Counted from the first letter of the stretch, positions 17,891 to 30,700 are shown. The stretch is DNA of 64,000 bases from Glossina fuscipes (GCF_014805625.2 NW_023998433.1:3877696-3941695); one strand, 5' to 3'. Numbers and translations: made by a program. The notes: generated from the sequence alone by a model not told the origin.

Positions 17891-19868
17891 ATGAATTTGG
17901 TGACAATATTTCTTGTTTTGCTCACAGTACGTTTGTTTTCCGTATTTGTGGTTCAAACCTTCTATGTCCCCGATGAATATTGGCAAAGCTTGGAAGTGGC
18001 TCATAAAATAGCTTTTGGGTAAAAAGATAATTTAATTGAAAATCAACAATATTTAATATCAATTCTTGTTTTTAGCTATGGTTACTTGACATGGGAATGG
18101 AAACAGGGAATTCGTAATTATATATATCCTTTAGCTATTTCTAGCATATTTAAAATTTTGGCTTTACTTAATTTGGATACCGTATATACACTGGTGTTAA
18201 CGCCCCGCGTTTTCCAAGCTATATTATCAACTTATTCCGACTATAGGTTTTTTATATGGTCCGGGAAGAAAAAATGGGCTTTATTTTGCATAGTCGTATC
18301 TTGGTTTTGGTTTTATATGGCCTCCCGCACACTCTCTAATACGTTAGAGATTTCTTTAACCAACATAGCGTTAAGTTATTATCCATGGCAGGGTGAGGGT
18401 ATTCTCTACTTTGGTCCGGCTGCTTTGTGTTGTTTTCTCAGACCAACAAGTGTGATTTTGTGGTTACCTTTGGTATTTTATCACATAAAAAAATCAAAGT
18501 TATCTTTGACGCAATTAATTTTTAAGCGTTTTATAATAATTGGGTAAGTTTTAAGCAAAGAAAAAAAAAGAATTAACATTATGTGATCTTTTCTTTTAGT
18601 GCGGTTACATGTGTTATATGCATTAGTATTGATTCCTTAATGCACGGTCAGCTACTGATAACTCCTTACGAATTTCTGAAATATAACATTTATTATAATG
18701 TTGGTAGCTTTTATGGTTCACACGCTTGGTAAGTTGCAAACATGTATGAATGCGGATAGTCGAGAAGTGCAGTTACACTTCAGTTGGTTTTTTTAGGCAT
18801 TGGTACTTTACAATAGGCTTGCCTACCGTATTAGGTATTAGTTTCGTACCATTCTTGTTTGGTGTAATTGAAACTATAAGGCATCGAAAAACGTATCCCA
18901 CACGTAAGGTTCTGCTAATAACTATATTTATAGTTATGTTGGTTTTAAGTGCAGTAGAACATAAGGAATTCCGTTTTGTTGGCGTGTTACTGCCATTATG
19001 TCTTTATATAACTGCAGATACATTAACTAAATGGAGTTATAATGCGTCAAAGTAACTATTCGTTTACGTTTATATCTTAAGTAACTTATATAAGTTTATT
19101 TATAGGGTGTCACTATGGTGCGCAGCTTTGCTTTTAATTATTGGTAATGCCGTTCCCGCCTTCTACTTGAGCACAGTACATCAACGCGGACCCCTCGAAG
19201 TAATGAATAAATTGCAAAACATTGCTTATAAATATCGTGACGAGCACAAAAATCCCGCCAGGATCCTTTTTTTAATGCCCTGCCATTCTACACCATATTA
19301 TAGGTTGGTCTTTTAAAGAAATTATTTTCAGAATTGTGTGTAAATAAACTTTAACTGCAGTCACATTCATCGAAACATTACAATGCGCTTCCTTACTTGC
19401 GAACCAAATTTGAAACAAAAAGTCAATTATAAAGATGAAGCTGACCAGTTTTATGATTCGCCGATGCACTGGCTACGTTCGCATGTACCGTCTTATCCAC
19501 CGACTGTCAAACCAACACATGTCGTGCTTTATGAACCTCTGGCTACGCAAATTAAGGAGTTTCTAGTCGGTTATAAACGGCTATACATTGTGGTGAATGC
19601 AGAGGTAATGCGTAAGACGTGGAATAAATTGCAAAAAATCTTGATTTGAATTTCTTTTGCCTGTTTACAGTACACCCAAGCACGAACTGGTAAAAACATA
19701 TTAGTATATCAACGTCTGCGCGGAGATGAACAAAATGTATACAATCGCGAAGAATATAAAGAAGAGCAACAATTTAAGCAGCTGAGTGACCTAAAAGAGC
19801 ATAAAAACGAAGATAATCTTATTGATGGCGAAGATGAATTTGGAGTAGATGGGAATATGTTTAATTAA
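17891..19868 (+). CDS. PIG-B: GPI mannosyltransferase 3 (PIG-B)
   Basis: This is a multi-pass ER membrane enzyme that transfers the third mannose from dolichol-phosphate-mannose to the GPI anchor precursor (GT22 family). Exons: 17891-18018, 18076-18543, 18600-18728, 18797-19051, 19106-19303, 19361-19604 and 19671-19868. The phases close to 539 residues, the usual family length. The first luminal loop has the conserved acidic pair D28-E29 (YVPDEYWQSLEVAH), then the FGYGYLTWEW block, multiple hydrophobic spans, the family motif HKEFRF (297-302), the MPCHSTPYY block and a TCEPNL block. The C-tail is polar and acidic. ATG 17891 opens a hydrophobic signal-anchor and is the only reasonable start. 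A poly-A signal lies at 20085-20090. The frame is intact. Confidence 0.97.
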
Positions 19869-19964
19869 TTTATTTAGAGAAAAATGGGCTCAAAACCAAA
19901 AGAGTCTTAAAAAATTATGATGACTGTATGTGGGTACAAACATTTTAATTAAGGCATATTTCAT

Positions 19965-20011
<47 letters not shown>

Positions 20012-21325
20012 TATATATAAGTGCAAGTAGTGTATGTGTAATTGCTTATGAATGCACTTACTTATTATTGTTTTTTGGTAATGAAATAAAAACTTCATAA
20101 TGCCGAAAGTTAGGAACTCAATATGGTTAAGTAAATGTTTCTTCAAAAAAATAGCATAACATGATTAACTTTAATAAAATTTTCAGCAAGGATTTATATT
20201 TTAAATGCAATTTTAAATAAATAAATCGTGTCGACTTGTAAAAGATTACACCTTTACGGCAAGCATAAAAAAGTACGTCGAAAACTCTACAAACTTTCGT
20301 CCGTACTATTGGAATAGTGAAATTGAATGAGCTATGCTTGCTGCGTGTCAATTTGTCTATTTTTAGTATTGTCTAGAGGAATAATTTTGATTTTAAACTT
20401 TAAACTTTTAGTATCATCAACATAAATCCAAAAATCGACACATACAGACTCTTAGATAAATAATAAAAGATCATTATTTATGCTTCTTGGGTTTTTAGAC
20501 CTATCAAAGAAACCAGAGATATGCTGTATTGGTTTTTTCAGTTAAAATATTTAAAAGTATGAAAAAAAGACCCCAATGAAATATATGTATCTTGACTAAT
20601 TTTATATTTCGATTTCGAAGTGATTGTGTGTTGCTTTCTTTTTACTTATTGAGACGACGATTATCGACGATGACTAAAAAGGATCGATCATAATACGTGT
20701 TTTGAGTTAGGCAGCGCTCTTTTTCTTTGTATTTTTGTTTATTGCATTTGTTTGAAATTTAAATAAAATGCAAGGCTTTAACCACGATCGTATTCTTTGA
20801 CTATTCTAGTGACTCTTATCACCACAATAAAAGGCAAGGGAAAGCTTATGTCTTATGTTATGGCACTTATGTTTTAAATGCAAGATAAGTTTAAACAAAC
20901 GTTCCACAAACACCCTTAAAACTAGTGAATAAGAAATTTGTTTATTAACAAGAGGTAGCTATTCATTGCAGCTTTCGTTTTAGTTACAAGAGTTATCTAA
21001 GACTGAAAGTGATTTCGACCGACTAACGATGTGATGGACAGCGATAGTTTCGATTGAATTAATGTTCTTGCAGTTTTCAAATAAAAGCCCACGGAATGAA
21101 AAATAAACAATTTTTCATAGGGTTTGTTCATATTTCTTCGCGTGGCAACAATAGCGTATTTTTCTTGCTCTTAATCATTTAACAAGAAAAGGAAAAACTT
21201 CCGTACGAGACGAGCAAAAGCGAACAGGCAAGTTACTTTTATTAAGTAAGTTGTTCGATAGAATATTTTTCGATAATTTTTGCAATTTGTAAGAAACAGC
21301 TAGAACACAAAAAGAATTATTGACA
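19869..21325. other. PIG-B to Scsalpha intergenic region
   Basis: It contains the PIG-B 3' UTR with AATAAA at 20085-20090 and the 5' flank and leader of the downstream gene. No other gene is seen. Confidence 0.55.
19966..20019. repeat. AT-dinucleotide microsatellite
   Basis: An almost pure AT repeat of about 40 bases is followed by a short interrupted run. It lies in the PIG-B 3' UTR. Confidence 0.95.
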
Positions 21326-24300
21326 ATGGCTGCTTCCTCGAGAGCTTTGCTCAAAGTACGTGGTAAGTTTAGAAGAGATTAAAAACAAAAGAAAAAGTTG
21401 AGATAAAAAGTCGATACAGATATTATATAAGTGCTGTGAGCAAATTAAGAAAATGCTCCTCGTTTTTAATAAAAACAGAAAAGAAAAAGTATCGTAATGT
21501 AATTGGTGATTGAATAACAATTATTAATCGCAGCATTTTCTCTGCAAAGACCTTGAATGAAATTATTTAATGTTGAACTGCCTTTTGCATTTTATTCATT
21601 TTTACCTCAAGGAACTTGATTATTAATATAATTAAGACGAAGCTTTTAGTTGAACGAATTTCTTTGCAGATAGTTTAGTAACCGCTGTGCGATATGCTGC
21701 TGCTAGCACGCAATACAACAAAACTCGACCTAATTTATTGCTGACGGAAAATTCACGTGTCATCTGTCAGGGTTTCACCGGCAAGCAGGGAACCTTCCAT
21801 AGTCAACAAGCTTTGGAATATGGCACGAAACTAGTGGGTGGCATTTCACCAAAAAAAGGCGGTACTCAACATTTGGGTTTGCCTGTGTTTAAAAATGTAA
21901 GAGAATGAAAGAAATTTCCACTGCAACACAAGCATTTATTTTTATTTCATTGAAAGGTGGCCGAAGCGAAAAAGGCGACTGATCCTCATGCTACCGTAAT
22001 TTATGTGCCACCAGCGGGTGCAGCTGCTGCTATATTGGAGGCTTTGGAAAATGAAGTTCCTTTAATTGTTTGCATTACCGAGGGCGTACCACAGCATGAT
22101 ATGGTGCGCGTTAAGCATGCTCTGTTGACTCAACAAAAATCTCGTCTAGTTGGTCCTAATTGTCCAGGCATCATTGCCCCTGAAAGAGTAAGTAGGCATT
22201 GTTTATTTTTACTGAAGATGAAGACTTTGGATTTCTCCAGTGATGATAAGGGACCTCTATTCAGTAATGTTCACAAATGTTTTTTTCGACTTCACATTTT
22301 TAGTGCTGAAGACAGTTTTCAAAGTTTATGTAATCATTTTTGGAATAGGTGAAGGTACGGTTAGAGTTAATAACCAAAGAAAGGAACAACATTGTCTTAT
22401 AAATTAGCAGATTAGCAGTCTTTTTAGTAGATTATTTAAAAAATCTCTTTTTTTTTGAATTTTACTTATTGTAATAGAAGTTTCTTCCGTCAAAGTATAG
22501 AAATATGCCTTGTAAAAAACATTACGTTACACTTTTTGTGTTTCTCTTTAATTGAACTGTTATTTAACGGTTTATTGTATAGAATATTCATTCAAAGTCG
22601 TTTTGCTTTATAATAGTGTAAAATTGGCATCATGCCCGGTCACATACATAAACGTGGCAAAATTGGTGTAGTCTCCCGATCGGGTACCTTGACCTATGAG
22701 GCTGTCAATCAAACAACTGAAGTTGGCTTAGGTCAGACGTTATGTGTTGGCATTGGCGGCGATCCATTCAATGGTACCGACTTCATTGATTGTCTCGAAA
22801 TTTTCCTTAGAGATCCAGATACCAAGGGTATTATCTTGATCGGTGAAATTGGTGGTGTTGCTGAAGAAAAAGCAGCCGAATATCTATCATATTTTAATAC
22901 GGTAAGTTTTTCAAGTACAAAAAGAAATTAAAGTGTTATAAAATAAGATAATTTTGTTTATTAATCTACATTATTGATGCTATATTCACTTTATACCTAT
23001 GCCGCGTAATTACAAACAAATATTTGATGTCAAACGTGTTTATAATGTAACAACACTTTCTGAAATATCAAGAAGACATTTTTTATATACTTTTTCCACT
23101 CTTTTTCAAGGATTGTGTGGGTGTACATTTTGGGTTGTCGACTTTGATTTTGATAATCGTATCCCAATAGTTGTTCGAACCACTTTTTAAGCGTGATAAT
23201 AATTTATCAATATCGTTTGTATATAGGGATTTATTTACGATTATACATTTGAAAACATGAGGATTATTAAGAACTGGATGAGCATTCTGTTGGCTTTTTT
23301 CCGGATAAGAATTTTTTGTACATAAGTACATTTGTGATGAATTAACCCCAGTCAATTTATGATTGTGGTACAATTTTAATTTTAATAATTCTAACTCTGG
23401 TTACGACAGGGGGAGAGTTCTAAAAACTTCCTATTGAAACTGTAAAAAAATTTGTAATCATAATAAAGAGTTTTGCATCGTCATTGAGGGATTTGATGCA
23501 ATTGACACATAATGTGTCGGTCACGCAATGCGGTAATTAAATAACTGAATGCAATGCTTGAAAATTTTTGCCAAACACGTGTAGCCACGAACCAGCTTCC
23601 AAAATGATGATGAAAGTATTGTGATCCAATTCGTTTATTGAGAAAGTTACTTGATAGTTTTGATTTCTTTAAAAGAAGAAGAGATTCCTTTCTGTTGAAC
23701 TTAGTTTTTCCACATCTAAATACCATAAGTCTAATTTTTATTTTTTTAGTAAGAAAGTTTAAAATTTTGTTTACAGTAATATGTATTTTTTGGAATCGAA
23801 AAAATGTATTTGACAAGCAAGGAAATTATATTCGGTAATGACCGAATCCTTTATACGTCATAGACTAACAGGAAGGAAAAGAATTACATTGTCGTACTCT
23901 ATAATATTAGGTGGCGCGTCGGTTTTTTTTTTTTTTTTTCAGAATAATATTGGAGTTTTATATGGTGTTTATGTTGTATGTTTATGGGTAACGAGCAAAA
24001 GACACGGAAAAGTGTTTACAGTGTGGATGCTACGGGTTTGGTAATTTTCATATACTTTTGCAAGTTTGTAGACGATATTTCCGTATTTTCAAAAGATAGA
24101 ATGTTTACCGTAGATAGAAACACGAGCAGACGAACATGCTCAGGTGCAATTTGAATTTAAAAATAAAATGTTGATACACTATAATATTGGGTAAGCATAT
24201 TCAATTTTAAGTAAGGCACCATCGCCCATAGAATATACGTTCAAAGTTTTGTAGATTTATCTGCTGCAGTTTATAAGTACTGAGCAAAAAATCAATTTTT

Positions 24301-24842
24301 TATTAATTTTTAAAAACAGAGGCGTTCTCAGTGTATGTGCTGCTATATGTGCATCTTTTGACCGCTTTGAACCATTTTCAATAGCAAGCTGTTTGTAAGA
24401 ACTTCAATGTTTTTGCTGAATTTGTAAACGTTTCGACGAAATGAATACACCTCTTATTCTTCGTTAATGAGTATACAAATATGTGAAAAATATTATTACA
24501 GGAAATTAATAAGATATGACATTAACATTATTATTTAGGATAACAATAATGTTTGGAGTTTTGTAATAACATAAACTACGTAATGATCAGTACTAAGCAG
24601 TAATTAAAGAAATGAATTTTTTTTAGGGTATGAAAGCTAAACCTGTAGTCTCGTTTATTGCTGGTTTATCGGCGCCACCTGGGCGTAGAATGGGCCATGC
24701 TGGTGCTATTATTTCTGGTGGTAAAGGAGGTGCTGGTGATAAGATCAAAGCTTTGGAGAAAGCTAATGTAATTGTTACCCGGAGTCCTGCTCAAATGGGC
24801 AAAGAACTTCACAAGGAAATGAAACGTTTAGAGTTAGTTTAG
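21326..24842 (+). CDS. Scsalpha: Succinyl-CoA ligase alpha subunit, mitochondrial
   Basis: This is the catalytic alpha subunit of the TCA-cycle enzyme that converts succinyl-CoA to succinate with nucleotide triphosphate formation, acting with an ADP- or GDP-specific beta subunit in the matrix. Exons: 21326-21362, 21670-21896, 21957-22187, 22617-22901 and 24627-24842. All phases close, giving 331 residues, close to the family norm. A basic, serine/alanine-rich N-terminus suits a mitochondrial transit peptide. The CoA-binding domain shows [13 protein letters not shown] and [12 protein letters not shown], then [12 protein letters not shown]. The ligase domain has [14 protein letters not shown], and the phosphorylated active-site histidine is H284 in [10 protein letters not shown] poly-A signal lies at 24922-24927. 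The frame is intact. The last intron is unusually long (1.7 kb). Confidence 0.98.
22902..24626 (+). other. Long last intron of Scsalpha
   Basis: The intron is bounded by GTAAGT and a T-rich TTTTTAG acceptor. It holds two antisense open frames (23373-23083 and 23816-23481) that look protein-like but belong to no family I recognise, and an 18-base T run at about 23923-23939. It may contain a decayed mobile element. Confidence 0.6.
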
Positions 24843-25578
24843 ATTTTAACTTTGCAACAAGGGCAAATTCAAGAGAAAAGCTTAATGAAATGAACTATAT
24901 TTTACAAAATATTGCAATAAGAATAAAGTTTTTTTTTTTATTTCTTTTTAATTGCATCCGTATATAAATCGAAATAATGTAATGCTATTATTGCCTTTAG
25001 CCAATATTTTTTAAATAATTAGCAGATGGATGAACAGTAAAAAAAATATTTTCTTTGAACTGCCATAAAAACAAGAAAGAAGATGAGCATATATATTAAA
25101 TAAGGTTCCACAAAATATATATGAATGCATATTTTCATCTACCAATTTTTTGAATCACTTGTTGCAAAAAAAACAAAAATTTAACTGAACAAAGCAAAAT
25201 CAAATTTAAGAAAAAATTATTAAAAATAAATTTGTTGTTTAAAAACATAATTGTATATAAGACTTATTATTTATTTAACCTACCCACACTTATATGCTTC
25301 TTTAATGTGTGGTTATAATGGCAATTTTGAATAAAATAAATAACGAAATGACATGGTGTTCAGAAAAAAAGCTTAGGAAAGGCTTAGTTCATTAATTAAA
25401 AATCATTCTGAGTTACGCTGATTGGTGTAGTACTTCTAAAATACGCGTAATGCGCGTAGCTAATATGAGAATATGAGTAAAGTGAAGAGTAATGTAAATT
25501 CTGTAATTTCTGTTCTCAGAGATAATCATTCTAATCGCTTGCATACAAATGACAACATTTATTAAATGCTTGTGAGAC
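24843..25578. other. Scsalpha 3' flank, no other gene
   Basis: It holds the short 3' UTR with AATAAA at 24922-24927, then AT-rich sequence without open frames. Confidence 0.6.
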
Positions 25579-25587
25579 TCATTTAGA

Positions 25588-25589
<2 letters not shown>

Positions 25590-25620
<31 letters not shown>
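25590..25620. repeat. TTA microsatellite (SINE tail)
   Basis: About ten TTA units on the plus strand form the (TAA)n tail of the minus-strand SINE. Confidence 0.95.
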
Positions 25621-25621
<1 letters not shown>

Positions 25622-25778
25622 AACTTAGCCAGAGAATAAATTCTATGACTAAAGTCTTAAAAGCACTAGCATCTAAGGTCTTCGGCTTTATTAAAAACTC
25701 TACCGCACTTGGGATTTGAACCCACGACCATTGAGTTGCTAGTCGAGACTCTTGCCTACTCGGCCACTCAGGCGGCTG
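25590..25778 (-). mobile_element. tRNA-derived SINE, copy 1
   Basis: Read on the minus strand, a tRNA-like head has a perfect box A (TGGCCGAGTAGG, plus positions 25755-25766) and a box B (GGTTCAAATCC, plus positions 25712-25722). These are the internal RNA polymerase III promoter elements, and the head resembles Ser/Leu type tRNAs. A body of about 80 bases and a (TAA)n tail (plus 25589-25620) follow. Near-perfect target-site duplications flank it: TCATTTAGATA at 25579-25589 and TCATTTAGGTA at 25779-25789. The end of the body matches the 3' end of LINE family beta, so LINE beta is its likely mobilising partner. Confidence 0.92.
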
Positions 25779-25789
25779 TCATTTAGGTA

Positions 25790-28440
25790 AAAAGTGACTC
25801 ATAAAATAATCAGAAATGTTTCCATGATATGTTCTATGTGTAGATAATAGAAGTTATTTAGCTATGTTTGTTTGCTATCCGCCGGTCTACATAATAATTA
25901 TTGCCTTGAAAATTAATAATTCCTTCCATTCGTCAGATTCAAATGTATATTCTCCATTTTTTCAAGTAAGTACTTATTTTTCTTAGATTACGACCATGAA
26001 ACTGCTTAAATCGTTATACTGTTACTATATTCTTTCTTTATTACAATCTATGCATTATGTTCATAAATCAGTTCAATCAGTTTGAGAATTCGCCGCAATT
26101 TTAATAAAAAAAAAAAGAAAAGAATGTTAACAAAACAGTCTTGCCTAATTATACATTGTCGGTCAATCGATCTTATGAGCACGTATACATGTATATAAAT
26201 ATAATAATGATAAAATTGTAGCTTCTTGAAGACAAGTGTTTCCTGCAGCATGTTTATAGAGAATCGATAAATATGCCGATCTGTTGAAGGATCCAATGCA
26301 TGCAAATTGAACCAAGGGCAGTAGCAATAAATTGGAAAACTTTAAGATGTGCCATGTATGTGACAGTATAGAGTGTGGGATTAAGCATCTTTCTTTCTCT
26401 CTTCTCTCTGGCTTATCTTCTTCTTTGTCTCATTTTCGTAAACCGAAAAAAGGCATTAATGATTATAAAAAATTTGAGATCTTAAAAAATTGTTATACTC
26501 TCTTATGAGAGTTTTTATTCTTTCTTCTCGCACAAATAATTTCGTCGAAAGCTCCAAGTGTGTTTATATCGAGAATATACAAAACTGTACAAAATTGGAC
26601 AGTTAGTTAGTTTAAACGTGAGAGCCTTTATGAGTAGTTGTCAAAGCAGTAAAGAATTGGCTTTCTGCGCTATTGTTATAACATAAGTGAGTCTAGGTTT
26701 TTTATTTAATTTTTTTAAATAATCTGTAAAAATAATCTAGAGAGGAAAAATGTCAATAGAGTGGAAGAAGGTGGCTGAAAAAAAACAAAAAGCAAAACAA
26801 TAACAGCGAAACAATCCGGACTTAAAGCACCCTCGTTGCGTGTTCATACTATTTTAAGTGGTTTTGCGCATACCTGCGTATGTATTGAATGTCAATGCGT
26901 TGAAGTTTTATAAGCGGAACATTTCAATGCATTTATTTCGGGAAGTTAAAATACTTAAAATGCAACAGAGCTCTTAGTCGTAAACATTGCTATCAAGACC
27001 CTGTAAAACCAGTTGAATGTGAATTACGTGAGCTAAGCGCGTATATATATTTATATATCTACAAACAAGTTTTATTTACTTATGAATAACGTTGCATAGC
27101 GTACACATAACTAAGAGATCGTTTGTCTGTTCGATGCTTATGTATTATATGTTCATATAGATATGAGATGAGCGACGAACGACTATATAGATTATTAACT
27201 ATTCATACATTTCCGCTTTTCTGATAGATTAAATAATAATAAAAAAAAAAAAACAGAAAAATTTATTTCAAAACTTCCGCTAAACACAAAAAATCAAAGC
27301 AACAAATAACATAGTTTTAAAAACCAGTCTAGTTTCTTTTCTTCAAAGTTAATGATATTAACGATTTTGAAAAAGAATTTTTGCTTTTCCAATAATTATC
27401 GCATTACATTGAAAAAAAGTTTACTCAAATCGTGTTAGTTTATGGAAACTACTAAATGTTTTCCTTTTCAATCATTTCTATATATATATACATATAACAG
27501 CTTTGTCTGCCTCTTATATAGTCGGATAGGCAAATGATTGGAAATTTATATAAGTTCGTATGTAATAAAATAAAACAAAAAAGAAGATTATAAAGCAGAA
27601 AAATAGCAACAAATTCAAATGCAATTTTATTTATTGTTTAGAAAATTTTGCAAATGTGATTGTATTGAATATGTGTGTGATATCAGTTTGCTTTGAGCTC
27701 AAACAATATTATTATATTGGGCTGCAAAACCAGTTATTAAGCCTTTTGTGTATAATTTTTCTAACGTTATTGAATACATTAGCTGAAGATAATGCGAAGA
27801 TATCATAAACCTTTTGGTTATTGCAAGTTTGTACAATACATGGACTGCATGAATCTGTTAAAACCAAAAAAGAGTTAATTAAATAACTATTTGAATGGAA
27901 AGTTTATTTGCTGATAATAAAGCGTGGCTATAGTAAAATCATTGCTGTTTTTTTAATAATGAACGTATGCAGCCTTACTGACAATAAGATGGTAAGGTGG
28001 ACGATTTGTCAATTGCACTGTGCTTATTGCACGTGTTCTCGATGTTTTAGAAACATTTTAGGAAAGCAAAAAGTAAACTTGACTTATAACCTTCCTAGCA
28101 GGGTTTTTAAACCTAACTTGACGAGAACAAAAGAAAAAGTACCAAGGCACTCATCCACTTTTAATTCAAAAGTTTTCGATCACAAACTCTTGATTTCCCT
28201 AGAGAACAGGCAATCGATCAAATCCATAGATAGAACAGGAAAATGTGCATATACTTACGAATTTCTTAATAGTATGGAAACAATGAAATAAAACAAAAAA
28301 TTTCTTCAGATAAATAGAGCGGTAAAAGACGAATGAAGTGGAAAGAAAAAATAGTAGTGGTTTGTAGCAAGAAATTTTTTATGATAAATGAATTATCTAT
28401 CGGATTTGGTTTCTTAAGACTTAAAGTCATCGTAACATTA
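25790..28440. other. Long intergenic stretch, no gene recognised
   Basis: This is AT-rich DNA with scattered short low-complexity runs (for example TATATATATATA near 27480 and an A run at 27241-27253). The plus-strand frame at 27908-28291 has no recognisable domain, weak codon structure and no splice support, so I do not call it. Confidence 0.5.
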
Positions 28441-28449
28441 TAAAAAAAA

Positions 28450-29670
28450 TTGTTTTTATACCCTACACAACTTGTAGCATCTATGTAACACCCAGCTTTA
28501 TTTGAGGTAGTCCTATTTTTTATTATACTGTAGCTTTATTCTATTTTATTCACAGTAGCTTTCTGATTCGATGAAGAGTCACTTTCTGATTTTTATGAAA
28601 TTTGGCACTTTCACGTGTTTGGAGTCGAGAACGAACGCTATTGAAAATGATTCGGATCGGTCAAATTTTCGATCATTCGTCATCTTATTTTGGTGAGTTG
28701 TTATAAGAAAAGCAACTAAGATCATTACAGTCGGGCGCATACCGGAAGATGCCGAAAATATAACATGACGTAATCAAAATTTAGCATATTTAATTTACTT
28801 CGCAAAAATTTCATTATTTTTCAGTTTCCGTCATAAAAAAGTAGAAATTAGACTTTTTCCGCAAGTACGGGTATACTTTTTATGACAACGCTTATATATG
28901 TTTGGGTTTAAAAAATAGACCTATGTGAGCTAAATTCCATATAGTTAATTTTATTGCACAATCACTACTGTGGATTAATTTTCATAATGTTAAATAAAAA
29001 AGTATTAACAATTAAACCTTTTTATGAAGCGCTTACTATTCATGAGATATGTTATATAAACTGGGATCATAGCAATAGAGTCATGTGGTTGAAGTTTGGT
29101 TCACTTAATTTTTATGTCAAATTACTTTATTAATTTATTTATACATTAACAATTAGTCCTTTCGGGGCAAATAAGGGTTTTGCCCTTCGGCAAATCCTAG
29201 AACGCGCTGGTATCCACTATATAGGCCTACGTGCTCGAAATTTGGCAAGGTTGGTTTTTTGGGCAATTTATTATTGTTAACCAATTTTCACCATGCAGTA
29301 TTGTAAATTAGACCTTCCTATCATATAATGATCCAGTTTTCATAGAAGCGGTTATTTGAGAGGGGGTTTAAAAATTTTCCCAGCCGATCCAATCTTTTCA
29401 CATCAATTTAGAATGCAAAAAAAACTATTACTCAACGACGTTTGTCAAGAAAATTTGAAAATTGCAAGTTTTCCTTACAACGACAAAATATGGGCAGTGC
29501 AATAGGGATCGTCCTCCTTTCTCAATAACTGCGATCTGTAGCTTGAACATAATTATATATGGACAGACATCAGATGGACGTTATAATAAATGGTGGGCCT
29601 ATATTAAGCCCTTCTGAGTCTTACCTACCGTCCGCACAAATTTAATATACCCTGTAACACAAGTGGTGTA
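28450..29670. repeat. Possible decayed DNA element
   Basis: It opens with a TATACCCTACACAAC word at about 28458 and closes with an imperfect hairpin reading ATACCCTGTAACAC...GTGGTGTAGG at about 29647-29672, so related words lie near both ends. No transposase frame was seen. This is a weak call. Confidence 0.25.
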
Positions 29671-29867
29671 GGTGCACATATCTATGAACTTTGATATTTG
29701 CTTATAACACAAGCCCATTTTTATATATACATTTACTTCGCATTCGTGGCATCTCAATCTACCAATCGTTAGCTCTGGTATGTCCTTATGTCCGATTGTG
29801 TCCAAATTTTCCATTCATTTTGCGTTTCGATGGCAATACAGCGTGGTATAGTTAATGTTTCTTTATA

Positions 29868-30025
29868 TTTATTATTGTTATCATTATTAATTTAGAAAAA
29901 GTAATAAATTCTAAGACTAAAATCTTAAAGCATTAGCATCTAAGGCTATCGGCTTTATTAAAAAGTCTACCCACGATCGTTGAGTTGTTAGTCGAGATCC
30001 TTTGCCTGCTCGGGCCCTCATGCGG
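29868..30025 (-). mobile_element. tRNA-derived SINE, copy 2 (box B deleted)
   Basis: It belongs to the same family as the copy at 25.6 kb: the head shows TCTCGACTA and CGTGGG, and the body shows GCCGATAGCCT and TTAGTCTTAGAATT, ending in a decayed TAA tail. A perfect 11-base target-site duplication, GTTTCTTTATA, lies at 29857-29867 and 30026-30036. About 20 bases that contain box B in copy 1 are missing, so this copy should be transcriptionally dead. Confidence 0.9.
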
Positions 30026-30498
30026 GTTTCTTTATAATTAAAATAATTCTTGTCATGGGTATTAAATAAAATGGTTTAAAGAGTAGAATGCAGCAAATTA
30101 AAGGAATAAGAACGTTTGTAATCGGCTGAAGAGTGAAAAATTATAATAAATATATACCAATCAAAATAACTTTTTGATTTAATGAAATAAAACGTGTTGA
30201 GAATGCATTTTTTTCATATTCACCTTCATGTGATTATGCATAAAATCGTATGGCATATAAAACAATCGAAGTTCTTACACATTGAAATCTTAACACTGGA
30301 ATTATCGATGTCTTGAATATACCTGTTTCTACCAATTAGCCATTTTGATCTACAGTCCATTGTTTTTGATCTATGCGCATACCGGAATCACAATAAATAA
30401 GAAGCTTAAACAATTTCGAAAAAAGCCGACATAATATACGTCAGAATTACCTGTACGTTCGTTTCAAAAATTGTTCGGATCAGTTTACTAACACATAA

Positions 30499-30700
30499 AT
30501 AAGTAGCCGACTAAATAAAAATCTCGACTACGAAGTCTGCGTTCGTGGGTTTAAATCTCAATGCGGTCGAATTAACTTTGGTCGTAATTATAATGAGAGC
30601 TCAGTCGGTAAAGGTAAAAACACTTACCGATTGTACACACAACAACTAGGGTACTCCCTCAGTTCTTTGTATTTACCACTGTCACCGTATTAGACGAATA
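30499..30700 (+). mobile_element. SINE with the same tRNA-like head but a different body
   Basis: On the plus strand the head has a degenerate box A (TAGCCGACTAAA, 30504-30515), the shared TCTCGACTA word and a box B (GGTTTAAATCT, 30548-30558) followed by TGCGGT, as in copy 1. Past the head, the body differs: it contains a stem with arms TCGGTAA and TTACCGA (30604-30631). I could not find target-site duplications, and the 3' end is uncertain. Confidence 0.6.

Noticed and set aside
25590..25778. A real tRNA gene on the minus strand
   Set aside because: Box A and box B are present, but the sequence does not fold as a complete cloverleaf, continues into a body and TAA tail, and has target-site duplications, so it is a SINE.
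27908..28291. A 127-codon plus-strand gene
   Set aside because: No domain, no splice or poly-A support, and codon composition like the surrounding AT-rich DNA.
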